A DNA stretch of 57,798 bases from an uncultured archaeon (GTDB lineage: Archaea > Hadarchaeota > Hadarchaeia > Hadarchaeales > Hadarchaeaceae), in assembly GCA_937921735.1 (NCBI GenBank), contig CAKZTQ010000045.1:1-57798 (forward strand), read 5' to 3'. The notes beneath the pieces are model-generated. The model was not told the DNA's origin, made no database searches, and was given only the letters and a program-made list of their open reading frames with translations. Both the position numbers and the translations under genes were made by a program. Positions within the stretch are counted from its first letter, which is position 1. Each line of letters opens with the position of its first letter. This document shows, piece after piece, positions 48,533 to 57,616 of this stretch.

Positions 48533-49635
48533 AGGTATTTGGGCATCTGATGAAGGAAGTGATAAATCCCGGGCTCTGCTTGAGCTGCGGGGCCTGTGCA
48601 GCTTCTTGTACACATGCTGCGGTCCAGATGGTGGACGAAAGACCCATGCTGAAAACTAAATGCGAATTATGCAATGTTTGCTATTATCACTGCCCACAGG
48701 TCAACGATCAAGCGGCGCTGGAGGTCAAGACCTTCGGGCGCAGCGCCAGCGAGGGCGAGGTCCTAGGTGTCTACGAAAGGGCGTTCTCGGCTAAAGCATT
48801 GGACCCAGAGATAATCGCGCACGCGCAGGACGGAGGCGCGGTTACGGCGTTGTTAGCTGCCCTGCTTGAGGTCGGATTTATAGATGGTGCCGTGGTGATG
48901 GGCAGGGATGAGAGGTGGCGCCCTACCCCAAGGGTGGCGCTCACGAAGGAAGAGCTCATCGAGTGCAGCGGGACGAAGTATTCTAGAGGCGCGATCCTAC
49001 TTGGGCTACGCGACGCCGTCGATCTCTACTCCTGCCAACGTTTGGCGCTCGTGGGCACCCCGTGTCAGATCAAGGCGTTCCGAGCGATGGCGACGGGGGA
49101 GCGCGCCGTCTATCGCCTCACCCATGCGGTCAGGCTGTGCATAGGGCTCTTCTGCATGAGGGCCTTTCCGTACGAGGGCTTCTTCAGGCGGGTCATTGAG
49201 GGGCAGCTCGAGATCAAACTGGAAGAGGTGCCGAAGTTCGATATCAAAAGGGGAAGGTTCATAATTTATCGTAGGGGGAAACCCAAACGTGAGTTGGCGA
49301 TAGACGCCCTCGAGCAGTTCGTCGACGTCCCCTGCAAGCTATGTTCGGATTTCGCGTCGGGGCTGGCAGATATCTCGGTGGGCGCCGCGGGGTCGCCCCC
49401 GAATCGCTCTACGATGCTGCTTCGCACAAGTAGAGCATTCGAAGCGCTCGATGCGGTTGGTGGAAGCAAAGCGCTCGAGCTTCGACCCCTCGAGGAGGTC
49501 GAGCCTGGCCTAGATGCGGTCAAGCGGGCAGCAATGGGGAAGAAAAAAGATGCCGATAACGAGATAGACCGCAGGCGAAGGTTGGGTAAGCCTCTGCCTC
49601 CTTGGCTTCAACGACAGGAGGGGGAAGCCACCTAA
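48529..49635 (+). CDS. F420-dependent oxidoreductase, FrhB family with two ferredoxin motifs
   Basis: A 368-aa protein. Two N-terminal cluster motifs, CLSCGACAASC and CELCNVCYYHC, precede the FrhB core: AQDGGAVTALLAALLE, ECSGTKYSRGAILLGL, LVGTPCQIKAFRAM, CIGLFC and VPCKLCSDFASGLADISVGAAGSP. FrhB proteins bind FAD and reduce or oxidise coenzyme F420 with ferredoxin-like clusters. GTG start overlaps the gcvT stop (GTGA), so both should be made together. The electron donor is unknown. Confidence 0.85.
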   Translation: MKVFGHLMKEVINPGLCLSCGACAASCTHAAVQMVDERPMLKTKCELCNVCYYHCPQVNDQAALEVKTFGRSASEGEVLGVYERAFSAKALDPEIIAHAQDGGAVTALLAALLEVGFIDGAVVMGRDERWRPTPRVALTKEELIECSGTKYSRGAILLGLRDAVDLYSCQRLALVGTPCQIKAFRAMATGERAVYRLTHAVRLCIGLFCMRAFPYEGFFRRVIEGQLEIKLEEVPKFDIKRGRFIIYRRGKPKRELAIDALEQFVDVPCKLCSDFASGLADISVGAAGSPPNRSTMLLRTSRAFEALDAVGGSKALELRPLEEVEPGLDAVKRAAMGKKKDADNEIDRRRRLGKPLPPWLQRQEGEAT

Positions 49636-49637
49636 CC

Positions 49638-50627
49638 CTACTTTAAAAGTTCCTCTATCGAATCTATGGCCTTGGCCGGCTCTGGTCCTATGGGGGCGCC
49701 GATGACGACCTGTGTTATCCCCAGCTTGTCTAGATCGTCGATATGTCTCTCGAAATCAGATGGCGTGCCGCATACCGCGAAGGCATCGATCATCCGATCG
49801 GTCACCGCCTCAGCTGCCTTTTGAACTTCCCCGATGCGAAGGTACTCCCAAACTTTTTTCACCTCATCTAGAGGTATATCGTGCCTCTGCAGTGCCCAAG
49901 GAGGGGCGGAAGATGCTATGAAGGCGACGATCCTCCTCACCGCCCTTCGAGCTTTTTCCACGTCCTCATCGATGGAGGTTGCCATGTATGCAACCACATC
50001 TAACTCCTCGAGCTTTTTATTGGAGGACTCAGCCCCTCTCCTGATATAGCCGATGCATTCCTTTAGGTCATCGCGGTGCGATGCATTTATGAGCGCCCCA
50101 TCGGCGATCGAACCCGCCAGTTCCAACATTCTCGGTCCACGGCCACCAACGTATATCGGTACCCTGGTATCGGGCTTGAAGCGGAGCTTCGCGCCCCTAC
50201 AGGTGAAAACCTCGCCGGAAAAATCCACCCGCTCCCCCGCTAGCAACCTACGAGCGATGTGCACCGCCTCTCGCACGGCGGCGATGGGCCTGTGGTGTCT
50301 TACCCCCACCGTGGCGAGGAAAGTAGGATCGCCGGCGGAGATGCCGAGGACCGCGCGACCACCCGAGAGCTCGTCCAGCGTGGCGATCGCCGCGGCCGTC
50401 ACGGCGGGGTGGACGAGGTAGGGGTTGGTCACCCCCGGCCCTAACCTCACCCGTTTGGTGGCGAGGGCAATCGCCGCCAGCACGGAGTGCACGTAGCGAT
50501 TGTGATAGTGGTCGCATACCCAAACGTAATCAAACCCAGCGCCCTCCACCTTCTTCGCGAGCGAGACCAAGGCGTCGCACGTTTTATAGGGCACGAACTC
50601 CACGCCGAACTTCACCGAATCCCCCAC
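49638..50627 (-). CDS. mer: methylene-tetrahydromethanopterin reductase (Mer)
   Basis: A 329-aa F420-dependent luciferase-like barrel. VKFGVEFVPYKTCDALVSLAKK, WVCDHYHNRYVHSVLAAIALAT, RLGPGVTNPYLVHPAVTAAAIATLDELSGGRAVLGI, GGRGPRMLELAGSIADGALINASH and VGTPxxF-like CGTPSDF close to the end are typical of Mer, not of general F420 oxidoreductases. Mer reduces methylene- to methyl-H4MPT, the last reductive step of the archaeal methyl branch. Convergent with the FrhB-like gene (2-bp gap), divergent from cofE (41-bp gap). Confidence 0.88.
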   Translation of the reverse strand: MGDSVKFGVEFVPYKTCDALVSLAKKVEGAGFDYVWVCDHYHNRYVHSVLAAIALATKRVRLGPGVTNPYLVHPAVTAAAIATLDELSGGRAVLGISAGDPTFLATVGVRHHRPIAAVREAVHIARRLLAGERVDFSGEVFTCRGAKLRFKPDTRVPIYVGGRGPRMLELAGSIADGALINASHRDDLKECIGYIRRGAESSNKKLEELDVVAYMATSIDEDVEKARRAVRRIVAFIASSAPPWALQRHDIPLDEVKKVWEYLRIGEVQKAAEAVTDRMIDAFAVCGTPSDFERHIDDLDKLGITQVVIGAPIGPEPAKAIDSIEELLK

Positions 50628-50668
50628 GATTTAAGGCTGGGAGGTGCTATAATACCGACGGTGCTCCC

Positions 50669-51409
50669 GTGCAACTCATCCCCCTCAAAGGTCTACCTTT
50701 GGTGAAAAGAGGCGATCGCATAGATGAGCTGATCGTCGACGCCCTCAAGAGGCAGGGTTTGGAGCTGGAAGATGGAGACGTGGTGGTGGTGGCACAGACC
50801 ATCGTCTCCAAGGTGGAGGGAAGCGTCGTCGACCTCCGAAAGGTTAAGCCCAGCAAGTTCGCGAGGTATTTGGCCAAGAAGTTAGAAAGGGATGCGAGAG
50901 AGGTCGAGGTCATCCTCCAGCAATCCAGGGAGATAATTAGACTGAAGCACGTTTTGATCGCACGGACCGAGCATGGTTTTGTCTGCGCCAACGCAGGCGT
51001 GGACCACTCCAACGCTGGGGCAAATCGCGTGACTCTCCTGCCGCGTGACCCGGATGCGAGCGCGAGGAGGATCCGAGAGGGGATAAGGCGGGCTTTAGGC
51101 AAGGACGTCGCGGTCATCGTCTCCGACACGCAGGGGAGGCCCTTCAGACAGGGCGCCATAGGCGTGGCCGTGGGCGTGGCCGGGATGAAACCCCTGTTGG
51201 ACCTCAGGGGAAGACGGGACCTATACGGAAAGGAACTAAGGGCCACGATCACCTCTCCGGCTGACGCGATAGCAGCCGCGGCGGTAGCGCTGATGGGTGA
51301 GGCCGATGAGGGCACACCTGTGGTCGTAGTAAAGGGGGCGGTCTACGAACGCGGTGAGGGCAGCGCGCGAGAACTCGTCATGCCCAAGGAGAGGGATTTG
51401 TTCGGGTGA
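50669..51409 (+). CDS. cofE: coenzyme F420-0:L-glutamate ligase
   Basis: A 246-aa CofE. GDVVVVAQTIVSKVEGSVVDL, FVCANAGVDHSNAGANRVTLLPRDPD, IVSDTQGRPFRQGAIGVAVGVAGMKPLLDLRG and ITSPADAIAAAAVALMGEADEGTPVVVVKG are the family blocks. It adds gamma-linked glutamates to F420-0 with GTP. GTG start. The TGA overlaps the start area of cofD by close spacing (4 bp). Confidence 0.93.
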   Translation: MQLIPLKGLPLVKRGDRIDELIVDALKRQGLELEDGDVVVVAQTIVSKVEGSVVDLRKVKPSKFARYLAKKLERDAREVEVILQQSREIIRLKHVLIARTEHGFVCANAGVDHSNAGANRVTLLPRDPDASARRIREGIRRALGKDVAVIVSDTQGRPFRQGAIGVAVGVAGMKPLLDLRGRRDLYGKELRATITSPADAIAAAAVALMGEADEGTPVVVVKGAVYERGEGSARELVMPKERDLFG

Positions 51410-51413
51410 TGAA

Positions 51414-52340
51414 GTGCTGGCGGTGCTCTCGGGCGGCACGGGAACGCCGAAGTTGCTGCAAGGGTTATCGCGCCTGCTCGAGCCACGCGAGCTGGCGATC
51501 ATCGTCAACACCGGTGAGGACTTAGAGGTCTCCGGCATGTACGTCTCACCCGATATAGATACCGTCGTTTACACGCTCGCCGGCATAGTGAACGAGGAAA
51601 CGTGGTATGGCATCCGAGGGGACACCTTCCTTTGCCACGAGATGCTCAAACGCTTGGGCGAGGTCGAGATGCTCAGGATCGGGGATCGGGATAGAGCTGT
51701 CAAGCTTTATCGCACGCTCCTGCTCAAGCGGGGAAAAACCCTTTCTGAAGCCACGGGAATGCTTTGCGAGAAGCTGGGCGTCGAATTCAGGGTCATGCCA
51801 ATGTCGGACGACCGCGTGACGACGAGCATCGTCACGGAGTCGGGAAAGATGTCCTTCCATGAATTCTGGGTCGTCCGCAAGGCCGAAGACAGGGTCTTAG
51901 ATGTTAAGTTCGAGGGGGTGGAAACCGCCAGGCCGGCGCCAGGCGTGATCGAGACGCTCGAATCGGCAGAGGCGATCCTAATCGGACCTAGCAACCCCGT
52001 GACGAGCATCGGCCCGATTGTCTCGATTGGGGAAATCAGGCGGGCCTTATGCAGGCGGCGGGGCGACGTGATCGCCATCAGCCCGATCATCGGAGATCGC
52101 CCGGTAAGCGGGCCGGCAGGCGTGCTGATGAAGGGATTGGGCTACAGCGTAAGCCCAATTGGGGTGGCGCAGCTCTACCGCGATTTCGTGGGAAAGTTCC
52201 TCGTGGACTATTCCGACGGACATCTCGCCCCGGCGATAGAGGAACTCGACATAAAAGTGGTGTCCACGAACATCCTCATGCCCAATCACTTAAGCAGGAT
52301 AGAATTGGCGCGTAAGGTACTCGAATTATTGAAGGGATGA
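51414..52340 (+). CDS. cofD: LPPG:FO 2-phospho-L-lactate transferase
   Basis: A 308-aa CofD. VLSGGTGTPKLLQGL is the nucleotide-binding opening, VNTGEDLEVSGMYVSPDIDTVVYTLAGIVNEETWYGI follows, then IRGDTFLCHEMLKRL, LIGPSNPVTSIGPI and SPIIGDRPVSGPA. It transfers phospholactate (or phosphoenolpyruvate) from the CofC product to FO, forming F420-0. GTG start before LAVLSGG chosen, since the family starts there. Its 3' end overlaps the convergent cofH by 15 bp. Confidence 0.93.
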   Translation: MLAVLSGGTGTPKLLQGLSRLLEPRELAIIVNTGEDLEVSGMYVSPDIDTVVYTLAGIVNEETWYGIRGDTFLCHEMLKRLGEVEMLRIGDRDRAVKLYRTLLLKRGKTLSEATGMLCEKLGVEFRVMPMSDDRVTTSIVTESGKMSFHEFWVVRKAEDRVLDVKFEGVETARPAPGVIETLESAEAILIGPSNPVTSIGPIVSIGEIRRALCRRRGDVIAISPIIGDRPVSGPAGVLMKGLGYSVSPIGVAQLYRDFVGKFLVDYSDGHLAPAIEELDIKVVSTNILMPNHLSRIELARKVLELLKG

Positions 52341-53465
52341 CCTCTTTTGCCCCCTAACTTCCCCGTACGTAGTGGTCCTCTGCCTCGGCACCCGCCCCAA
52401 GTCTAGGATGAGCCTCTCCAACTGCTGGGGTAACATCGTATGATATGTACCGCCTGCCGCCCGAGTGATGTTCTCCTCCATTAAGGTGCCGGAGAGGTCA
52501 TTCGCGCCCGCATTTAACATCACTTGTGCCAGCTTCGGGCCTAGCTTCACCCAAGAGGCCTGCACGTTGTTTATGCAGCCGGCCAGCATCAGTCGAGCGG
52601 TGGCGTGGACCCTGATATCATCGGCCCCACTGGGGGCCTCGCGAACCGTGCCCTCAAGTTGCAGTGGGGTGGCGTGGGGCACGAACGAAAGGGGCACGAA
52701 CTCGGTGAAGCCCCCCGTCTCAAATTGGATCTCCCGCACGAGCGCGAGGTGCTGGGCCCTCTCGCGGGGGGTCTCCACGTGCCCATACATCATGGTGGCT
52801 GTCGTGGGCAGTCCGTGCTCGTGGCAAGCTTTGATCGTCTCGACCCAAGAGTTCGAGTCGAGCTTCTGGGGACAGATGATGTTGCGAACCCTATCGACTA
52901 AGATCTCAGCGGCGGTCCCAGGGACCGAGTTAAGGCCCGCCTCCTTCAATGCTACGATCACCTCGTCTATCGACATGCCCTCTTGCCCAGCGATGTGGTT
53001 GAGCTCGGCGGGCGAAAAGGCGTGAATGTGGACATCGGGGGAGACCTGCCTGATCGCGGTCAGGATGGCCACGTAGTCCTCCAGCCCAAGCTCTGGGTGC
53101 AGGCCACCTTGAACGCAAACCTCCGTGGCACCAAACGAGATGGCTTCACGAGTCTTTCGCGCGATTTCCTCCAGCGTGAGGACGTAAGCGTCTGGATCCC
53201 CCGGCGAGCGTCGAAAGGCGCAAAACCTACAACTGCCCACGCAGATGTTCGTGAAATTTATGTTCCTGTTGACGACGTAGGTCACCACATCCCCAACCGC
53301 CTGACGCCTTACCTCGTCCGCGACGAGGGCGAGGGCGGTGAGCTCCCTTCCCTTGGCCTTGAGCAATCGTTCGCCCTCATCCACCGTCAGCTCGCCCCCA
53401 TCGAGCGCTTTTTTCAGGATCCTCGAGAATTCGCGGTCGAGCCCGTCCAACAGTTCATCGAACAT
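52326..53465 (-). CDS. cofH: FO synthase subunit 2 (CofH)
   Basis: A 379-aa radical SAM protein. NFTNICVGSCRFCAFRR holds the CxxxCxxC motif, and CVQGGLHPELGLEDY, VPGTAAEILVDRVR, TTATMMYGHVETPRERAQHL, FVPLSFVPH and NDLSGTLMEENITRAAGG are characteristic of CofH, which joins 5-amino-6-ribitylaminouracil and tyrosine in FO synthesis. It follows cofG, overlapping it by 11 bp. CofG and CofH are separate proteins here, as in most archaea. Confidence 0.93.
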   Translation of the reverse strand: MFDELLDGLDREFSRILKKALDGGELTVDEGERLLKAKGRELTALALVADEVRRQAVGDVVTYVVNRNINFTNICVGSCRFCAFRRSPGDPDAYVLTLEEIARKTREAISFGATEVCVQGGLHPELGLEDYVAILTAIRQVSPDVHIHAFSPAELNHIAGQEGMSIDEVIVALKEAGLNSVPGTAAEILVDRVRNIICPQKLDSNSWVETIKACHEHGLPTTATMMYGHVETPRERAQHLALVREIQFETGGFTEFVPLSFVPHATPLQLEGTVREAPSGADDIRVHATARLMLAGCINNVQASWVKLGPKLAQVMLNAGANDLSGTLMEENITRAAGGTYHTMLPQQLERLILDLGRVPRQRTTTYGEVRGQKRSSLQ

Positions 53466-54645
53466 CGTTCAGCCTCCTGTAGCCGAATTCGTCCATGAGC
53501 TCGATCAGGGCCGCGCAGACCTCGTCCGAGACGAAGCGTGGGTCCCTCGCAAAGCATGGGTAGATGGGTAACCTTTCCCTTGGGATAAACCCCGCGGACC
53601 TAATCATCATGCGGAGAGCCTCGAGCTCAGGCCAGGCTCGCTCGGGATTTATGAAGTCGGGCGTCACCGGGGAGATGCCGCCTAAATCGTTGGCACCCGC
53701 TATGAGAAATCGCCCCACGTCGCGCACCAAGTTAGGCGCGACCTGGATGTTCATAGAGGGCATCATCAATCTCGCCACAGCTACTACGGCCAGGAGCTCC
53801 TCCTCGCTTGGGCTAGGACAATTCGCCATGGGCGTGCCCGGCTTCGGTATGAAAGGCTGCACGATGATCTCCTGGATGTGCCCATACTTCTCATGAATCC
53901 TCATGAGCTCTAGCAGGGATCTCGCGCGGTCCTCGAAGCCCTCCCCTATGCCTATGAGCAAACCGGTGGTGAAGGGTATCTTAAGCTTGCCGGCCATCTC
54001 GATCATCTCCAAACGTAGCTTCGGGTCCTTGCCTGGGCTCTCGCGGTGCGCTGGCAGCTCGGCCGCACATTCGAGCATCAGCCCCATGCTAGCGTTCCAC
54101 CTGCGCAGCTGGCGCAATTTTCGCTCGCTCAGGATGCCCGCGTTGGTGTGGGGCAACAGCCCATAGCTAAGCGCGAGCTTGCACAGGTCCTCGAGGTAAT
54201 CGGTCATCTCCCGGTAACCGAGCTCGTCCAGCGCGCGTCGGGCTTCCTCATGCACCTCCGGCCGCTCCCCCAACGTGAGTAGGGCTTCCGAGCACCCGGC
54301 CTCCTTTGCGAGCTCTAGGAGCTCGGCCACCTCTTCTGGCCTCATGAATTTGGCCCGCTCGCTACCCGGCTCCTGCCTAAAGCCGCAGTACCAGCAACGG
54401 TTGCGGCAGAGGTTGGTGATCGGCAGAAAAACGTTGCGTGAATAAGTGACCTCTGGCCCCAATGATCTACGGACCTCCGATGCTAGCTCGATCAGCCGCG
54501 AGAGCTCGCCGCCGGTGGCGCGGAGTAGGGGCGCGAGATGCTCGAGGCGCGGCTCTCCCGTGCGGAGTTCTGCGAAAGCTCGATCGAAATCCAAAGGGGC
54601 ACCATCATAAAGGTGCACGGCGCCATAAAAGTGCTTGATCGACAT
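53455..54645 (-). CDS. cofG: FO synthase subunit 1 (CofG)
   Basis: A 396-aa radical SAM protein. TYSRNVFLPITNLCRNRCWYCGFRQ has CxxxCxxC, LLTLGERPE, LPHTNAGILSERKLRQL, PFTTGLLIGIGE and VQPFIPKPGTPM follow, and VAPNLVRDVGRFLIAGANDLGGISPVTPDFINPE is a CofG block. It completes the deazaflavin ring with CofH. The ATG of MSIKHF is opposite the ATG of cofC: the CATG at 54643-54646 serves both. About 80 residues lie ahead of the radical SAM motif, so a start further downstream is possible. Confidence 0.9.
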   Translation of the reverse strand: MSIKHFYGAVHLYDGAPLDFDRAFAELRTGEPRLEHLAPLLRATGGELSRLIELASEVRRSLGPEVTYSRNVFLPITNLCRNRCWYCGFRQEPGSERAKFMRPEEVAELLELAKEAGCSEALLTLGERPEVHEEARRALDELGYREMTDYLEDLCKLALSYGLLPHTNAGILSERKLRQLRRWNASMGLMLECAAELPAHRESPGKDPKLRLEMIEMAGKLKIPFTTGLLIGIGEGFEDRARSLLELMRIHEKYGHIQEIIVQPFIPKPGTPMANCPSPSEEELLAVVAVARLMMPSMNIQVAPNLVRDVGRFLIAGANDLGGISPVTPDFINPERAWPELEALRMMIRSAGFIPRERLPIYPCFARDPRFVSDEVCAALIELMDEFGYRRLNDVR

Positions 54646-55297
54646 GCCGACGTGGGCCATCGTGCCCGTCAAGAGGCTAAGCGAGGCCAAGTCGAGCCTA
54701 GGCCACGTGCTCGGAGAGGGGGAGAGGCGCGAGCTGGTGCTGAGCATGCTCGCGGACGTGTTAGAGGTCGTCAAGGCTACCCCCTCGCTAGCCGGTGCGG
54801 TGGTAGTTTCTCCCGACGAGGAGGTCCTCCGCGCCGCGAGGGTCTCGGGCGCGCTGGGCCTGCTCGAGCCGAGCGTGGGGCTGAACAGGGCCATCGAGCT
54901 CGCGATCCAGCGCGCAGCGGCGGAGGGCGCGGATGCCGTGCTGGTGCTTCCCGCCGATTTGCCGCTCGTGAAGGTTGCGGACCTCGAGAACATCGTCGCG
55001 ATGGCGCGTTCCCCGCGAGAGGTCGTGCTCGCGCCCTCTAAGGACAACGGCACAAACGTCCTGCTGTTGAAGCCGCCTGATGCGATGAGTCCGAGGTTCG
55101 GAGGGGAGAGCTTCGTCGATCACCTTTGGGAGGCCCGAGGAAAGGGCATACTACCCCGGATATACCGCTCCACCTCCACCGCGATGGACGTAGACGATGT
55201 TCAAGACCTGATGAACCTCGAGGTAGAGGAACTCGGCGCACATACCCGCGCCGTGGTTCAAAGGATCAGGCGCGGGACGAAGCTGGCCAAGAAGTAA
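54644..55297 (+). CDS. cofC: 2-phospho-L-lactate guanylyltransferase
   Basis: A 217-aa nucleotidyltransferase of the CofC family. WAIVPVKRLSEAKSSLGHVL is the GTP-binding start, VVVSPDEEVLRAA, GLNRAIELAI, VLPADLPLVKVADL (catalytic Asp region) and LAPSKDNGTNVLLLKPP follow. It makes the GPP-lactate donor used by CofD. ATG at PTWAIVPVK chosen; a TTG three codons upstream is possible. Its 3' end overlaps the convergent LysE gene by 40 bp. Confidence 0.9.
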   Translation: MPTWAIVPVKRLSEAKSSLGHVLGEGERRELVLSMLADVLEVVKATPSLAGAVVVSPDEEVLRAARVSGALGLLEPSVGLNRAIELAIQRAAAEGADAVLVLPADLPLVKVADLENIVAMARSPREVVLAPSKDNGTNVLLLKPPDAMSPRFGGESFVDHLWEARGKGILPRIYRSTSTAMDVDDVQDLMNLEVEELGAHTRAVVQRIRRGTKLAKK

Positions 55298-55899
55298 GCG
55301 CCGAAGAGCAAAAGCACCGCCCCGCATGCTAGGAGAAGCCCCTTATACGCTCGAGTTCCCAGGAGCCACCTTCCCCTAGCTATGGAGTAGGAGACGAGGG
55401 AGTACCACCCCAAGTCCGCGAGGAAGTGCCCGATCAACCACAGGATCGCCCCAAGCGCGGCGGCGGCCAAGAAGGCCTGGGTGAGCATCGCGAGCCCCAC
55501 CGTCGACCACCACAGGAAGACGCTGGGATTCAACACGCTGCTAAAGAGCACGCCCCCTATGATCGCGTGATGCTTTAAGCCCGGCACGTTGGGTCTAAAC
55601 TCGTGGAGGTTTTTGACCCTCGAGAGGTTGAGCCCGCCCAGCAAGACGAGAAGCAACCCGCCGATCACCCCTATCGCGGTTTGGAGCGCTTGGGTCTTGA
55701 CCGCAAATCCGAGCCCCAAGGCGACGACTGAGACTATCGCGAGTTCCACCACGACATGACCCGCCGCCGCGAAAGCCCCGCTCCTTCCGCCGTCGGAGAG
55801 GGTCTTAACGACCACGTACGCCAACAGGGGGCCGGGTATCAGCGCGCCCGAGAGGGCGATTATAAAACCTATGGGTAGCTGGACGATCGCCTCGAACAT
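55258..55899 (-). CDS. LysE/RhtB family amino-acid exporter
   Basis: A 213-aa membrane protein with six hydrophobic segments. GALIPGPLLAYVVVKTL near the N-terminus is the LysE signature, with GAFAAAGHVVVELAIV next, and NPSVFLWWSTVG follows the third segment. LysE family proteins export amino acids or related compounds. It diverges from trpB2 across 107 bp containing three TRP-box-like sites, so the substrate may be an aromatic amino acid (inference). Confidence 0.83.
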   Translation of the reverse strand: MFEAIVQLPIGFIIALSGALIPGPLLAYVVVKTLSDGGRSGAFAAAGHVVVELAIVSVVALGLGFAVKTQALQTAIGVIGGLLLVLLGGLNLSRVKNLHEFRPNVPGLKHHAIIGGVLFSSVLNPSVFLWWSTVGLAMLTQAFLAAAALGAILWLIGHFLADLGWYSLVSYSIARGRWLLGTRAYKGLLLACGAVLLLFGAYFLASFVPRLIL

Positions 55900-55924
55900 C
55901 GTGACCCATCTCTGCTCGCTGGGG

Positions 55925-55986
55925 AAAGCTTTAAATTTTCTTTTTGTACAAAAATGTACTAAAAAGCTTTAAATAGTACAAATTTA
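55925..55986. promoter_or_regulatory. shared LysE/trpB2 promoter with TRP-box-like sites
   Basis: Three GTAC-cored hexamers occur: TGTACA (55945-55950), TGTACT (55955-55960) and AGTACA (55975-55980). TGTACA is the TRP box bound by TrpY upstream of trp genes in Methanothermobacter, including trpB2 (established for that species). The TATA-like AAAGCTTTAAAT occurs twice (55925-55936 and 55963-55974), one serving each direction; the second lies about 35-45 bp upstream of the trpB2 ATG and is embedded between the sites, so binding would block both promoters. Confidence 0.65.
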
Positions 55987-56006
55987 AAAAGAAAGCCTGG
56001 GTTGGC

Positions 56007-57365
56007 ATGGTGGAGACGAAGTTCCTGCTGGACGAGAACGAGATGCCAAAAAAATGGTACAACATCCAGGCGGACCTCCCCTCGCCGCTGGACCCGCCGA
56101 TAAACCCCGCGACCAAGGAGCCGGTGAAGCCGTCCGACTTGGAGCCGATCTTCCCGAAGGAGCTGATCAGGCAGGAGGTGAGCACGGAGAGGTGGATCCC
56201 GATACCAGAGGAGGTAAGGGAGGTCTACCGCCTGTGGAGGCCCACGCCACTTTATCGCGCGGTCAGGCTAGAGAGGGCCCTCAAGACCCCCGCGAGGATC
56301 TACTATAAATGGGAGGGCGTGAGCCCGCCCGGAAGCCACAAGCCGAACACCGCGGTGGCGCAGGCATATTACAACATGAAGGAGGGCGTGGCCAGGCTCA
56401 CCACCGAGACCGGCGCGGGGCAGTGGGGGAGCTCGCTCGCATTCGCCACCTGCCTGTTTGGGCTAAAATGCACCATCTACATGGTCAGGGTGAGCTACGA
56501 GCAAAAGCCATACCGACGCATCCTCATGGAAACTTGGGGGGCGGAGTGCGTGCCTAGCCCTAGCACCAGGACACAATTCGGGAGGAAGATGCTCGAGGCG
56601 GACCCCAACTGTCCAGGCAGCCTTGGAATAGCCATTTCGGAGGCGATCGAGGACGCGGCCACCCATGAGGACACGAAGTACTCGCTCGGAAGCGTGCTCA
56701 ACCACGTCCTGCTCCACCAGACCATCGTGGGGCTGGAGTGCAAGAAGCAATTCGAGATGGCGGGGGATTATCCCGACGTTATCTTCGGCTGCGTGGGGGG
56801 CGGGAGCAACTTCTCCGGCGCGTCCTTCCCGTTCCTCATGGACAAGCTGCGGGGAGAGCGTCCTGACTTGAGGGCGGTCGCCTGCGAGCCCAAAGCCTGC
56901 CCGACCTTGACGAAGGGACCTTATACGTACGACTACGGCGACACCGCCAGGATGACGCCCCTCCTCAAGATGTACACGCTGGGCCACGAGTTCATCCCGC
57001 CGCCCATCCACGCGGGCGGGCTCAGATACCACGGCGACGCCCCGCTCCTTTGCAAGTTGGTGAAGGAGGGCTACGTCGAGGCCGCTGCGTACCATCAAAA
57101 CGAGGTGTTCGAGGCCGCGACCCTATTCGCGCGGACGGAGGGCTTCCTCGTGGCGCCCGAGACGGCGCACTGCGTGAAGGCGGCGATAGACGAGGCCATA
57201 AGGTGCAGGCGGACGGGGGAGGAGAAGGTGATATTGTTCGCCAACAGCGGGCATGGGCACTTCGACCTGGCGGCGTACGATGCCTACCTGTCGGGCAGGC
57301 TCGTCGATTACGAGTATCCCGAGGAATTGGTCCGGCAGGCGTTGGCGAAGCTGCCCAAGATATAG
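56007..57365 (+). CDS. trpB2: tryptophan synthase beta chain, TrpB2 type
   Basis: A 452-aa PLP enzyme of the TrpB2 group, longer than TrpB1 with an extended N-terminus ([15 protein letters not shown]) and insertions. [19 protein letters not shown] has the PLP Lys (K112), [28 protein letters not shown] binds PLP phosphate, and [11 protein letters not shown] is the C-terminal motif. It makes Trp from indole and Ser, and is often found away from trpA. An ATG 25 codons in-frame from neighbouring features is not needed; TTGGCATGGTG is the start region. Confidence 0.93.
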   Translation: MVETKFLLDENEMPKKWYNIQADLPSPLDPPINPATKEPVKPSDLEPIFPKELIRQEVSTERWIPIPEEVREVYRLWRPTPLYRAVRLERALKTPARIYYKWEGVSPPGSHKPNTAVAQAYYNMKEGVARLTTETGAGQWGSSLAFATCLFGLKCTIYMVRVSYEQKPYRRILMETWGAECVPSPSTRTQFGRKMLEADPNCPGSLGIAISEAIEDAATHEDTKYSLGSVLNHVLLHQTIVGLECKKQFEMAGDYPDVIFGCVGGGSNFSGASFPFLMDKLRGERPDLRAVACEPKACPTLTKGPYTYDYGDTARMTPLLKMYTLGHEFIPPPIHAGGLRYHGDAPLLCKLVKEGYVEAAAYHQNEVFEAATLFARTEGFLVAPETAHCVKAAIDEAIRCRRTGEEKVILFANSGHGHFDLAAYDAYLSGRLVDYEYPEELVRQALAKLPKI

Positions 57366-57376
57366 GAGGTGAGGTC

Positions 57377-57607
57377 ATGCCCGTAGCGTTCGTGCTGATA
57401 AACGCCGAGGTCGGGAAGACGGGCGAGATATTAAAGGAGCTGCGAGGTATAGAGGGCATCGTGGAAGCCTACTCCGTCGCGGGTCCGTACGATATCATAG
57501 CTAAGTTGCAAGCGGACAAGTTCGAGAAGGTCGCCGAGGGGGTCACCAAGAAGCTCCACAAGATAGGCGGGATCAAGAACACCGTGACCCTGTTCGCCTT
57601 CGGATGA
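57377..57607 (+). CDS. stand-alone RAM (Lrp/AsnC effector) domain protein, copy 1
   Basis: A 76-aa protein that is only the C-terminal ligand-binding half of Lrp/AsnC regulators: VAFVLINAEVGKTGEILKELRGIEGIVEAYSVAGPYDIIAKLQADKFEKVAEGV. It has no helix-turn-helix. Such small RAM proteins form oligomers that bind amino acids. GGAGGTGAGG lies just upstream. It follows trpB2 by 11 bp and precedes a close paralogue, so it may sense Trp or modify a regulator. Confidence 0.88.
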   Translation: MPVAFVLINAEVGKTGEILKELRGIEGIVEAYSVAGPYDIIAKLQADKFEKVAEGVTKKLHKIGGIKNTVTLFAFG

Positions 57608-57616
57608 GGTTTGGAG

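Noticed and set aside
54646-55053. 136-residue N-terminal extension of CofG
   Set aside because: It is antisense to cofC and Ser/Thr-rich; similarity to CofG begins at MSIKHF or later.
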